Of a stretch of DNA of 64,000 nucleotides, positions 11,025-22,754 are shown piece after piece. Numbering within the stretch: the first letter of the stretch is position 1; each line of letters starts with the position of its first letter. The stretch comes from Ceratopteris richardii. Taxonomy: Eukaryota; Streptophyta; Polypodiopsida; Polypodiales; Pteridaceae. Location: contig CM035407.1 of the NCBI GenBank assembly GCA_020310875.1, positions 90,518,632 to 90,582,631 of the forward strand. Direction: 5' to 3'. The notes beneath the pieces were generated by a model, which ran no database searches, was not told the origin of the DNA, and was given only the letters and a program-made list of their open reading frames with translations. The position numbers and the translations under genes are program-made.

Positions 11025-12000
11025 TGTGTACCTAAGTCACGAGGTCTTAGGGACTTATGTCAAAGAGACTAAATCTCATTTGCCCCACATGTGCGTATAG
11101 TGGTGGATTGACACATGTTTAATTATCAATCCCATGAACCACATGAACCAAGTGTATGAGGACGTGTGCATATGTGATGGAAAGTGAAGCGGCTCAGCTA
11201 GAATGCATGTGAAAAGACTAAACTACCTCTCCAACTCACTAAATCTCTGCAAATGTCTGGCGTGATACCACTTACAATAGTAAACACAAATTCGAATGGT
11301 TCTCCTAGCTCCAAACTCCGAATATGGCCAATATCAAGTTTTTTTCGAAGCTCTCGACGAGACGCATCTATTGGTGGTATTTTCACTCGAATCTAACAAC
11401 TGCTTATCAAGTTATGGCCAAAACAATGAATGGCGAGAAACACCTACACTCACTCCACAACTCGTATTCGTTCACATACACACTACAGTAGTTAAAAAGT
11501 AATGGGGAGGGATAGACAATAGTCCTACACACACATTCCAATCTTCACATACACACAAAAGGTCATAAAGAAGATGAAAATTAGCAGGGAAGAAGCAAAT
11601 TCGAAATTTCAGTTCTCCTTCTTCCCAATGGCAAAAAGACCTTACAAAGAGTCACAAAGTGAGTTATATACATGTGCCCTAAAAACGGTCCTTTCACACA
11701 TGAGACCGGCCCTTTATTGACTAATCTCTAACTTCATACTATTTTACAAGAAATATATTAGAATGGTTTGGGCTTATGCATCTAGAGGACTCCTCTAGTG
11801 CAATTACATGGCTTCGAGGGAATTTTCTAGGATTTTGAAGAAGAAATTTATGCCCATTAATTTGAAAATTTTGGGGCTCTCTTTTGTGCCTCTTTTCTTT
11901 GCAATAGAGAACTAAGCCAAAACGAGCAAGCACTACTAGTGTCCCAGCGAAAGATTGGAGCAAGAGCATAGAGCATATTTTGAAGCTTTTCAATATACCT
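11025..12000 (-). repeat. Probable 5' LTR of element A
   Basis: The inner edge is set by the primer site, starting at about TGTGTACC (11,025). A minus-strand TATA box (TATATAAC, 11,671-11,664) sits inside, as expected for U3-R-U5 transcribed leftward. Downstream, GACCGG occurs as in the LTR of element C. The outer edge is not visible, because no partner LTR lies in the window. No gene is seen in it. Confidence 0.45.
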
Positions 12001-12299
12001 TATGGGTTACTCAAAGAAGAGGCATGCCCGTATATAAAGATGACCACCAATAAAGAACCAAATAGCAATTCGCAATTCAACATGCAGACATTCACCTATA
12101 CACAAGAGGAATTTGATAAAGCATATCCTATTTGGAGACGAAAGTTTTTGGAAAAGAATCCTATGTTACGAATACACTGCGAATCAGCACTGTATGTGCT
12201 TCAAATCAACCCATCTTTTTGCCTAGTACCTCAAAGATGCTCGTGGATGCAATTTTGGGAAGCACAACACTGTCGTTGAGATTTTCTCTCCTCTCTCAC

Positions 12300-14440
12300 T
12301 TGTGAAGGCCTACATAAAACATATTTGGTGAAGGTAGCCGGAATTCCCTGAGAAGTCCAAGATGCATCAAGGATGTCAAAGGAAGCTCACATACAAAGTT
12401 TCAAAGAAATCAAGAAAGTCCATGGTAGCGGTCAAAGCTGGTCCGGGAAATTAGGGCAAAAATTTCATTGTCACCAAATTAGATGAAAATTCATATACTT
12501 GTAAAGATTGTCAAAGGCAGTCTATAGCCCAAATTTCAGCAGAAAATGGATTTTGTAGCACATTGATATGCCATGTTCATTTTGTAAAAATGTAATTTTT
12601 CTAGTTTGACCCTACAAATTCTTGTATAGAAATTTATGTTAGCCCTATGGTTTGGCATGTATAAAGACCATATGTGACTACATATTTGTACAAATGTTCA
12701 AGGCTATCAGAGCTTCCTAGAGACCTTAATGCCACCTTGCAAGCTTCCAAATGTAGACAAACTTGTACAAGGAAGATTCAGATGGAAGTTTTTTTTGCAT
12801 ATTCCTGAAGGAGTTCCTTGGAAACATAGTCCTACAAAGTTTCATCTTCATCAAAGCCTATTTGGAGGGTCAAAGAGCACAAAGTCCAGTTTTCAGGATC
12901 ACCGCAGTTTTCTAGTTTAAGCAAATTGAAGGGTTGAAGGGCTACCACATGGCGAAAGCTGATTGAGCCATGTTGTACAATCAAGATGAGCTCATATTCA
13001 AGGGTGGAGATGCACTTATGCTTAAAGCAAGGAGGATCCACGAGTTTTTCCATAAAAGAAGACTTTTTTGACAGTTAAAGATCAATAATGCAAAGTTTCT
13101 GTGAAAATAGTGGCTTATCTTATCCGAGTTGATGTCAGCACTGATCCGACGGTCCAGATCATCCCCAGATCCAATGGTGGAGAATGAAGGCGCCTAAATT
13201 TCACTCCTTTACACTAGATTTGTTAGAAAGAACAATTCCAAGCCATTGATTTGATTAATTAAATGGTTGTAATCGAAAGTAGTGATCCTAGAGTTGAGAG
13301 TTGATTTCTCTAGATCCAAGGGCCCAAATTCATTCAAAAAACTATATAAACCCCCGTCCAAAGTCCTAGAGCATCATTGTTAGGCATCCATAGGGCTCAT
13401 GCTAGCTTACGGTTTCCTTGAGACGATCACCCTTGGTTGAGCGAGTGAGGATCCAAGGTGGGCTAGTATGAGTATAGTACCTAGTTTCAAATTTAAGTTA
13501 GAACTCCAATCTAGGATAGGCTCTTGAAACCAGCATCTCTATCTTGACTCACCCTCGGTGGAGCGTGTGAGTGAGTTAGAGCTGGTTTTAATGAGTCTTA
13601 GACTTCTTTAGTTAGACGTTACGAGCCTATACATACATAGGGTCAATGAAGTGGAACTCACCTTCTTATGTATGACATTCGGTTGAACTATCATGGTTTG
13701 AGGGTCGGAACCGCCTTTGATCAGTAGACTGCTTAGCTTGACGTACCACGACGATCTTATACATGTAACTTAATTCAAATCCTTTTAATTCATGTCACTT
13801 GTCACTTGTCTCTTCTCTCTTGTCTCTCAGTTTCTTAAGTATTTTTACATGTCTTCTATTTTCTTCTATGTGTGAGAAGGCTCCGCAGGATTACGTTGAA
13901 CCAGTGAGGATGTTTCAATGAGCTTGTGATTAAACTCTATCATCATAATTCACTTGCATGCATATAATCCATACATACCCATACATATTGATTAGTTTCT
14001 GAAAGTGTATAAGAAGCTCCAATATTGGACCATTCTTCCTTTCGAAACTAATTTATGTGTAAGGATTCCATCTATTCTCGTCATGCATACATATCATCCA
14101 AAGAAGACTATGCATATGGATTGGAATTAGGAAGTGTTTAAGAAGCTCCTTCAATGGACCATTCTTCCTTCCAAATTTGATTCGTGTGTATGGTTCTCTT
14201 TCATTCTTATCATTCATGTTCATCAATCTAACTTGCACTCCTACATTCTCATTCCCATAATCATTTTAAAATCTCTCTCTTCTCCATACTCAACATTAAT
14301 TTCACTTTCACGTCCTTAAACCTTCCAACATTCATTAGCTTCATACACCCTGTGTGTGCCATGACCGGACCTGATCCACCCGGATTGCGATCACCTCCAC
14401 ATTTGAACCCGACATGAAACGCTTCGTGGCATTTGCTTCT
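12300..14440 (+). promoter_or_regulatory. Probable 5' LTR and leader of gypsy element F
   Basis: This 2.1-kb non-coding stretch precedes the F gag. A clear plus-strand TATA box (TATATAAA, 13,343-13,350) is followed about 25-30 nt on by a plausible start region near AGCATCATTG. I could not find a primer site or the LTR edges, and no 3' LTR copy is in the window, so the split between LTR and leader is open. Confidence 0.4.
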
Positions 14441-14457
14441 GATTTTGTTGGGAGATT

Positions 14458-15959
14458 GTGATCCTTTGTTTCATATTTTTCATCCTCATCATATCATCAT
14501 CATCAGTCTTGATTGTTGCACTAGATTTCTCACAGTATCGTGCACATCTTCGTCGTGAAGTAAACGCATTTGTGAGAGATCTAGAGCATCGTGCATCACT
14601 TTCTTATTCACATAAGATGGAGGAAGGTTTCAAATCCCTTATTGTTGAGAAACAAGGCCAAAAAATAGTCTCTTCTATGTTGAGAGAGAAGGGAAAATTC
14701 AATGGTATCAACATCACAAGCTACTTAGATTTGTTTGAAGAGCAAGCTATGATTTTTGGTCTTCCCAAAGATATTTTGATATCATTCTTTGAACGAATTG
14801 TTGATAGCTCTATCATAAACTGTGTCACTCAATATGATAGTCTTCCTTGGAGTGATTTTAGAAAGGAGATGCTCAAAGAATTCTATCTTGAAGATTATAG
14901 CCAACATAATCGGGATGGATTCTTACGATGGGTCAATTCACCAAAGCCTAGTAGCTCTATTACTCACTTACAAAATGAGTATATTAGACGCTATGAACAA
15001 CTTCCTGATGAGGATAAGATAACTTTGGAACCTGATCTTGTGATCAATTTTCTTAAGCTTCTTCATCCTGAAACTTGTAGGGAAGTTGAACGGCGATTAG
15101 AAGAACCGGATAAGCGCTATGGTCTTATTGACAATTCGCAAAAAGTGCGTAAAGTAGTAGAGTTTGTAGCCCATAGACATCAAAGGCAATCCATGCTTTA
15201 TGAGCGAACTAGTCTTCCTCAAGCTAGCCTTCCACAAACTAAGGAGCAACTTAGAGAACAATCCCATGCTATGCTTTTTGACTCTACTCCTATTCCTCAA
15301 ATGATGGATCCTACTCAAGGTTTTAAAGTAGAGCCAAATAAAAGTGTAGTTGAACAATCTCAAGTGGAAATTATCACTAAGCAAATGGAACGTCTTATTG
15401 CTACACAATCCAATTTGGCCAAGACTATAGATGCTTTACAATCTAATTACACCAAAACTTTCCAAAATCAAATGAGCCTAATGTCTTTTCAAGAGCCTAA
15501 TCAACATGTTATAGCTACCAATCAAAATCCACAAGTAGCTCCTACTCAAGCATATCAAGTTCCTCCAATGCATAATCCTTCAATGCAAAATCCTCATCCT
15601 CATGTGCAAAATCCTCAAATGTATCAAAACATGTATCCTCAAGCTTCTCAAATAGCTTTTCAAAATCCTCAAAATCAAAATTTTCAGAATCATCAACCAT
15701 ATAATATGGAAGCTCCTCTTGCACCTCAAGTCCCCAAGCTCCTCAAATACATCAATTGCCTTTTCAAAATCCTAATTATCCTGTTCAAGCAATACCTTCT
15801 CAACAAAATCCTCGATTTCAAAATTTCCCACCACAAGTTAATCAAAATCCTCAAAATCAAAATGGTTTTGTGCGTGGCCCTCGTAGGTGTCCTTGGTGTG
15901 ATTCATTAGAGCACTTTTTGAGAGATTGTGGACTATTGAAGGCTGCTAAGGAGCAATGA
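14458..15959 (+). pseudogene. Gag of gypsy element F
   Basis: The first 420 or so residues of the 14,458 frame contain a gag capsid-type region (FNGINITSYLDLFEEQAMIFGL, with W-S-D-F-R-K and FLRWVN after it) followed by a Gln/Asn/Pro-rich tail (QNPQNQNFQN). A frameshift near 15,740 moves the end to the 15,756-15,959 frame, which carries one zinc knuckle, CPWCDSLEHFLRDC. Gag would form the particle and package RNA. The N-terminal hydrophobic stretch may be upstream of the true start. Confidence 0.7.
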
Positions 15960-16010
15960 CTAGTAATAGACATAGACAAGAAAATCTGTGAGTATCGATC
16001 TAGGCTACCT

Positions 16011-17237
16011 TTGCAAGGAAATTATGGTAAGGGAGGAATGAAAAAACACTATGAAAATATAACCATAACGGATGTAGGAACTACAGGAGTGAAACTAGAA
16101 GCTCTTGATGAACAACAAGTGGAATCAAGTAAACCCACAAAGGAAGGTGATTTTTCCATAGAGGCTTTAGTAAGAGCACGGGATGAGATTAGGAGAATAA
16201 CGGCTTGGGAGTCACCGATAGAAGATCAATCTCTTATTTCTCACATATCCAATGTAGAAGAAAAACGAAAAAGAGATGAAGTTGGGCCTAGTGAAAGAAG
16301 AGTAACGCGAAAACAAACCTCAAAGGGAATAGAAACAATCGTAGAGCAGGGAGAAACATCACAATCCAAAGATAAAAAACAAGAATCACAACCCAATGAA
16401 CAAAAACAAGAGGAGAAACAAAAAGGGAGGAAGACAAAGCAAAGAAAAATAGAACCAAAGCCTTTAGATAAACAAGAACAATCAAAACAAACTGAAGACC
16501 AAACACGAGAACATGAACAAAAACAAGACCCTGAGCAAAAACAAAAGAAACCAAAGAGAAAACCTAAAGCCATCTTGATTTCAAAAATTGAAAGAAAAAT
16601 AGATCCTATGGAGATTTTAGATGACATTTTGCTTAAGAGTCAAGTGACTATGTCTTTAGAACAAGTTTTCTCTATTGCAAAGCCTATTTTTAAAGATAAC
16701 TTTATCGGCCTAACTAAAAGGAAGAGGTTTTCGCTTAATCTAGATACTGAGATGCAAGATTCTCTAGATCAAGATCAAGCTATGAATGAAGCCTTAAACT
16801 TTGATGAATCTGATGAAGAGAACTTTGATGATGATGAAGTAAATGTTAATAAAAATTTATTAGGACCTATTCAACCTGACCATGAAAATCATGAAAACAA
16901 TCCTGAAAGTCACTTTAAAAGAACATTTTGGTCTAGAGGTACATCAGAGATGCATGTTAAAATAGGAAATGATAAGAACACTATCACTGTAAATGCATTA
17001 GTAGATTCCGGCTCCGAAATCAATGTGATTTCAAGAGAAGTCTATGATAAGTTTCGTTGGCCCATAGATAAAGATTGTGGATGGCGTATGAGAACTGCAG
17101 ATAATGGTGTAGGTACCCTGTACGGAGCTTGTGCTAGTGTGCCCATATCCATAGGAGGAATCACAGAAGAGTTTCACTTTTTTATTCAAGATAATTGCTC
17201 CTATGAAGTTCTCTTAGGTCAACCCTTTATTTTGTGA
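16011..17237 (+). pseudogene. Basic linker and protease of gypsy element F
   Basis: This open frame of 408 residues has a central Lys/Gln/Glu-rich, low-complexity part (residues about 95-195) and a C-terminal retropepsin with catalytic loop ALVDSGSEINVIS (near 17,000) and YEVLLGQPF at the end. In the full element it would join gag upstream and RT downstream. It is unlike the A/C/D/G protease (DSGAG). Confidence 0.8.
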
Positions 17238-17244
17238 GAGTCCT

Positions 17245-17924
17245 ATGGAAACTAAAGCCATGGATGATGGGTCTACCTATGCTAGATTTAAGTCTAAGGA
17301 TGGAATGCAATCACTTCAAGTCATGATGGTAGGAGTGAATCATCCTAGGAATCGATTGTCAATTAGAAAGAAACCTATTGTTACTCAAGGTCATGAGCAT
17401 GCTTGTAGTGATTGTGCACCTCAATTCATGTTTGGAGCTACATATGATCAAAAGTTTGCATAGAATCCATTGTTGAGCGGGACAACAGTGGATATTGGTT
17501 TGATATCTCGCAGCCAACTAACTTGTACAATAGTTTGTCACTTTTTTTTCCACATTCTAGATTAGATTTTCTTCATAAGAGTCAATTGTCCAAGTCTTTT
17601 ATCCAAAAAACCCAAAAAGGTTATAAAAACAACAAAATCATGGAACATGATGAGAACATTGAGCATGTGATTGAAACATCTCATTGTTTCTCTACTCTGG
17701 AGGAGTTAGAGTTATGTCTTCAACAAAATTCTAATTCCCATATTATTCTTCTTTCTTCCCTTGATGAGTATGCTCTAATCCAAGAGTATGCTCTCAATGT
17801 TGACAAGTGCTCAAAATTTAACCAAACACATGATGCCTTAGTTGAAACGAAGTACAAAACTGTAGACAAAAAAATCAAACCCATAGCTCAACCATTACCT
17901 CAAGGAAGTAAAAAAAATTACTGA
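17245..17924 (+). pseudogene. PR-RT linker of gypsy element F
   Basis: Two open stretches (17,245-17,463 and 17,523-17,924) follow the protease and precede the RT. I recognise no domain. The first reads as continuation of the protease frame region (NRLSIRKKP). The second is Ser/Leu/Asn-rich. They are kept apart by a stop, as elsewhere in this copy. Confidence 0.45.
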
Positions 17925-17925
17925 T

Positions 17926-19100
17926 GTGAAAAATGATCCAACTCTTCGGGATAAGAAAAACATAGGACATACATTCACGGATGAGACAATCAAACAAGTG
18001 AAAATTGGTAAAGATGATGACTTTCTTTTACCAGCAGAGAGAGATAAATTTGAGAGAGTCATACGTAGCCATGGAAAAGCCTTTACTATGTATCCTCATG
18101 AGATTGGTTGTGTAGATCCTAAGCTAGTTGCACCCATGATAATCTTTACTATTCCACATATTCCATGGAATCTTCGTCCTATACCAGTTCCAAAGGCTCA
18201 CTTACCTGAGCTAATGAAACTACTTAAGGAGAAGATAAACATGAGAATTTTAGAGCCATCTTTTGCACCTTACTCAAATAGATGGTTCACTGTGCCTAAA
18301 AAGAATGGGAAACTACATTTTATTCAAGATCTCCAACCTATCAATAAAGTCACCATAAGGAATGTAGGAACAAGACCCATTGTAGTGTGAGTTTGCTGAA
18401 TCATTTTCAAGACATTCTATCTATTCAATGGGTGATTTATATTCTGGATATGACCAATTCCAATTAGCAATTGATAGTCGTGACATTACTACAATGAAAA
18501 CTCCTTTAGGCTTAGTGCGAATGTGTACGTTACCTCAAGGAGCGACTAATTCTATGGCTCATATGATGAGTGCTATGAATATGGTCTTACATGATTTTAT
18601 CCCTCATATAACTATTCCATTCATTGATGATATTCCAATTAAAGGGAGTGAGGAACGTGTAAAGGACATTACGTTAGATTCATCTGGATGTCATAAATTT
18701 GTTCTTGACCATATCTCTGATTGTGAAAGAATATTTGAACGATTTGAAGAGGTAGGTCTCACATTTTCCATAGAGAAATCTGTTTTTGGTGTCAACGAGG
18801 TTCTTATTGTTGGACATTTATGTGGCCATTATGGTCGAAAGCCATATCCACAAAAAGTTGATGCCATTAGCAAGATTTCTGAAACATGTAACAACGTGAG
18901 TGAGGTACGTAGATTTCTTGGTGCTTGCATCTTTTATGTTATTTGGATCCCACACTTTGCTCATGTTGCCGATTGTCTCTATGACTTGTTGAGGAAGAAA
19001 CGAAAATTTATTTGGACTGACAAACACACTCAAGCTATGCGTAAATTGAAGAAATTATTGCTTGAAGCTCCAATCCTTAAGCGTGTAGACTATTCTGCTA
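17926..19100 (+). pseudogene. Reverse transcriptase of gypsy element F
   Basis: 17,926-18,390 encodes the fingers lead-in (PSFAPYSNRWFTVPKKNGKL, IQDLQPINKVTIRN). A break at 18,390-18,428 is followed by GDLYSGYDQFQLAI, TLPQGATNSMAHMM and the active-site box FIDD (about 18,620), then the thumb (VRRFLGACIFYVIWIPHF). Catalytic Asp residues are intact, but the frame break disables the protein. Confidence 0.85.
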
Positions 19101-19747
19101 ACAAACCTATTATATTGACTGTTGATACTAGTTCTATTGGTATAGGTTGGGTCATAAGTCAAGATGATCGTGAAGGGAATAGATATGCAATTAGGTTTGG
19201 TGCCAAAATTCTACATGAAACACAACAAAAATATCCACATATCAAACGAGAACTATGGGGTATGGTAACAGCTTTGAAAACAGACAAAGAATATTTCATT
19301 GGTGCAAATGTCAAAGTTGAGACTGATTGTTTGCCTCTCATTGGAATGATAGCCAATTGTTCATCTCCTGATATAGCCATGCTTAGATGGATCTCATATA
19401 TTAACTTCATAAATCCTGAGTTAGTTCATATTTCAGGTAAGTCAAACTCAGTTGCTTATATGTTATCGAGAGCTAGATTTGATGATGATCTTGAAAGTGA
19501 TCTAATAAAGAATGTGAATTTAGTTGACTATGTTCCACATATATATGAGTATGAGAAATTTCACGAGTCTGAGTATGAAAATGAATGGAGAGACATAGGA
19601 AAATATCTAAGTACACTACAACCATTACCTAGCTGGACTACGAATAGATTTCGCAACATTAGGAAACGAGCGTATAATTTTTCCTACGTAATGGTTTTCT
19701 TTGGAGACATGCTAAGGGTAAGGTTAAGAATCCACAACGAGTCCTAG
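19101..19747 (+). pseudogene. RNase H and linker of gypsy element F
   Basis: The domain continues in frame from RT: LTVDTSSIGIGWVISQ carries the first catalytic Asp, KRELWGMVTALK the Glu helix and VETDCLPLIGMI the second Asp. It ends with HISGKSNSVAYMLSR, the usual HxxGxxNxxAD segment. It would degrade RNA in the RNA/DNA hybrid. The frame closes at 19,747 before integrase. Confidence 0.8.
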
Positions 19748-19764
19748 GAAAGAGAGGTCTTCAA

Positions 19765-20773
19765 TTGCAAGTAATGAAGGAGATGCATGAGACGTTATGG
19801 GCAGGTCATAAAGGATTTTTCGGAGCATATGAAAAAATTAGAAGTACCTATTATTGGCCTAGGATGTATGTTGACATTACTAGCTATGTTTCTACATGTT
19901 CTACTTGTCAACTTCATTCATCATTCAAACATAGAGATCCGTTGCATCCTACTTATCCACCTTGTATTCACTACAAGTGGGTAGTAGATCTTGTAACTAT
20001 GCCTAAAGGTATTGACAAAATGCGTTACATTGTACTTGCAAGAGAAGATTTAACTAATCATGTAGAGGGACGTGCACTATGATCTAAGACCACTTACAAT
20101 GTTTGCAAATTCTTGCTTGAAGATGTCATAAGTCGCTTTGGGTACATAGAGAAAGTAGTTGCCGATCGTGGAGAGTTAAATGCGAGAGAAGCTAAAGAGT
20201 TCTTTGAGCGTCACGGTATTCGTTTGTCTCTCACTACTGCATATAATCCAGAGGCCAATGGTAAAAATAGAGAGAGGGCATCCACCTATTGTGAAAGCCA
20301 TATCTAAAGCATGTAATAGTGACATCAAACAATGGCCTAGATTCTTACCTTTTGCACTTTGGGCAGATAGAATGACATGCACACGTACTACTGGATATAT
20401 GCCTGCTGAACTCATGTACTGTCAAAAACCATTGTTTCCAATTCAATCTCATATTTCTGCATGGTCAAATTTGCCTTGGTCTGAAAACATGTCTACTGAT
20501 GATTTTTTGAGTTTGCGCATTAAACAGTTAGAACAAGGTAAATTAAGACTTGATGATGCCGTTGAAAAATTAAGAGAATCTAGAATGAAGAACAAGCATT
20601 ATTTTGATAAAACTCATCGATTGCATCCTAAGCCAATTGAAGTAGGAGATTGGGTGCTCATTTATGATAGTACATTTGACTCTCAATATGATGCACGCAA
20701 AAAGCTCACTCAACGATGGTTTGGGCCATACAGGCTATATAGGCAGGTTTATGCATTAGTGGAGTTTAGTTAG
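19765..20773 (+). pseudogene. Integrase of gypsy element F
   Basis: 19,765-20,082 has the zinc module (HETLWAGHKG, YYWPRMYVDI, CSTCQ) and the core start VVDLVTMPKGIDKMRYIVLA. 20,113-20,307 has ADRGELNAREAKEFF and PEANG. A frameshift leads to 20,180-20,773 with the core end and a C-terminal module (VGDWVLIYDS, RWFGPYRL). The REDLTNHVEGRAL segment differs sharply from the A/C/D/G integrase (TDYLTKWVE), so F is a separate gypsy lineage. Confidence 0.8.
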
Positions 20774-21100
20774 ATTTCTTTGCATGTTATTAGAGAAAGA
20801 GCATATTCATATTTATGTAGGAAAGGAGCTGATCTAAAATAAGCTAAAGATGAAAGATGTCTCTTGAAAATCCTAAATCTTTGTTTATAATCGTATTTAA
20901 GATAGATTGCTTTATGAAAAAGGTACAAATTTTTCTTCAAGATGAGAGGAATTGATGCTTAAAATGACTCAATACATCCACTTCCACTTCATATTGATGC
21001 TTGTTTGTTTTCTTTCTTGTTGTCAATGTTGCTTGTTCATTTGCATATATGTTGCCTATTTGTTCATGCATATTCATGTTGTGTGTTTCAATTCTATGTA
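20774..21100 (+). other. Tail of element F up to the copia junction
   Basis: This AT-rich stretch follows the F integrase. A short hydrophobic open frame in it (20,952 onward) merges into the copia protein near 21,110, which probably reflects a chance join. No LTR edge, polypurine tract or primer site was seen. The junction with element E lies near 21,100. Confidence 0.4.
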
Positions 21101-21108
21101 CATGAAGA

Positions 21109-22754
21109 ACAAGAAGAAAGGAGATAAAGGTAAGTCAAAAGATGAAGAAGAGTCGAGTTCTCAGGCTTATTATGCAAGAGGTAAAGGCACTGGAAGAGGA
21201 AGAGCAAGAGGTTTTGGAAGAGGAAGAGGTAGTCAGAATATCAACAAGAAGGCTTGCTGGATTTGTGGAGTAAGTAATCATCTAGCTCATGATTGCTGGC
21301 ACAATTCCCAAGGATCAAGTCAGAATCAGAATAACAATAGCAGAGGCAAAAGCGGAAGATATCAAAGAGGTAGACAGAATCAAAGAGGAGGCTATGGTAG
21401 AGGTGGAGCAAGAAGTTGGGGACAGAATCAATCCTACAACACCACCTACAACAACTACGCAAATGACACACAGAATGAAAGTCATACATCATTGATGATG
21501 AACTCAATCGGCACATTAGATAACGAAGATCTAAAGGTATTTTACATTGATTCGGGATGTTCTAATCATTTGTCAGGAAATATAGAACTGATGTCAGAGT
21601 TGGAAAAAGGTAGTTCCAGTCATACTGTTCAAATAGGTGACAATACGAGACATAGTGTACATTCAATTGGAAAAGTGAAATGTAAGAGTGGAGCAGATTT
21701 GCTAACCAATGTTTTGTATGTTCCGACAATACCTAAAAATTTGATTAATGTGGGACAGATAGTTGAGAAAGGTTTTCAGGTCAGATTTACAAATGAAGGA
21801 GTATTTGTAGAAGATCCCAAGAATGGATATAATCAGATCGTCTCTGGTAAGAAAGAAGGTAGACTCTTTACTTTAAGAGTACAAGGGAACATTGGTCAAG
21901 CGTTGCTCACACATGGTGAAAAGGTGATTACAGAACTTGATCTCTGGCATAAGAGATTAGGTCATTTTAATGAAAGAGGAATTAAAGCTATGATTTCAAA
22001 TCAGTCAGTACTGGGATTACCGAATGTACAGAACCAACATATGATTCATAAGTGCGAAGCATGTCAAATGGGAAAAGCCCACAGGTTACCTTTTCAGAAG
22101 AAAGGATTCAAACATGATGGAGTACTTGAACTCATTCATACAGATGTATGGGGTCCAACAAAAGAAGGATCAATCAGTGGCTCAAGGTATTATGTTTTAT
22201 TCATTGATGATGCTACAAGATGGATAACGTTATATGTTTTGAAGGAAAGATCAGAAGTATTTGAAACCTTCAAGCATTTTCATGCATATGCTGAAAGACT
22301 CACAGGTCGAAAGCTTAAGAGACTGAGGTCTGATGGAGGGGGAGAATACTTCTCCCGAGAGTTCAATGATTATCTTTGGAATGCAGGTTTCAAGAGAGAA
22401 ATAACCTACAGGTATACACCACAACAAAATGGTGTAGCAGAAAGAAGGAACCAAACTCTAGTTGAGTTTGCACAAGCTATGCTAAAAGAAAAAGATTGTC
22501 CAAACTATCTTTGGGCTGAAGCTATAAATACAGCTACATACTTGGTAAACAAATTGCCGTGTACAGCTTTAGATGGAATGACTCCTTATGAAGCTTGGTG
22601 GGGAAAGAAGCCAACACTTGATCATTGCAAAGTGTTTAGATCAGTAGCTTATGCTTATGTACCATCACAACTCAGACATAAGCTTGAACCAAAAGCAGAG
22701 AAATATGTGTTCGTCGAATATGATGAAAAGCAGATGGGTTGTAGAGTCCTCTAA
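21109..22754 (+). pseudogene. Copia E gag end, protease and integrase
   Basis: From about 21,109 the frame encodes an Arg/Gly-rich tail and zinc knuckle CWICGVSNHLAHDC. Next come the protease (FYIDSGCSNHLSG), GAG-pre-integrase (LWHKRLGHFN, CEACQMGKAHRLPF), the integrase core with HTDVWGP (Asp), RLRSDGGGEYFS (Asp) and QQNGVAERRNQTLVE (Glu), and the C-terminal GMTPYEAWWGKKP. The catalytic triad is intact. The frame ends in a stop at 22,754, where related proteins continue. The hydrophobic segment encoded before 21,109 belongs to the flanking sequence. Confidence 0.85.

Larger units (their letters stand above)
1..12000 (-). mobile_element. Ty3/gypsy element A (decayed, 3' end outside window)
   Basis: Read right to left, the order is 5' LTR (about 12,000-11,025), tRNA-Asp-like primer site, CGATAC repeat leader, gag, four zinc knuckles, protease, acidic linker, RT, RNase H, integrase, a second retropepsin-like domain and an extra ORF reaching base 1. 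PR-RT-RH-IN order is the Ty3/gypsy order. Every frame is broken by stops or frameshifts, so the copy is dead. Its 3' LTR is not in the window. The right border near 12,000 is an estimate based on the spacing of the TATA box from the LTR edge in related element C. Confidence 0.85.

Noticed and set aside
20952..21108. Hydrophobic N-terminus of the long copia frame as a signal peptide
   Set aside because: It comes from flanking element F sequence read through a chance junction; copia gag-pol has no such segment.
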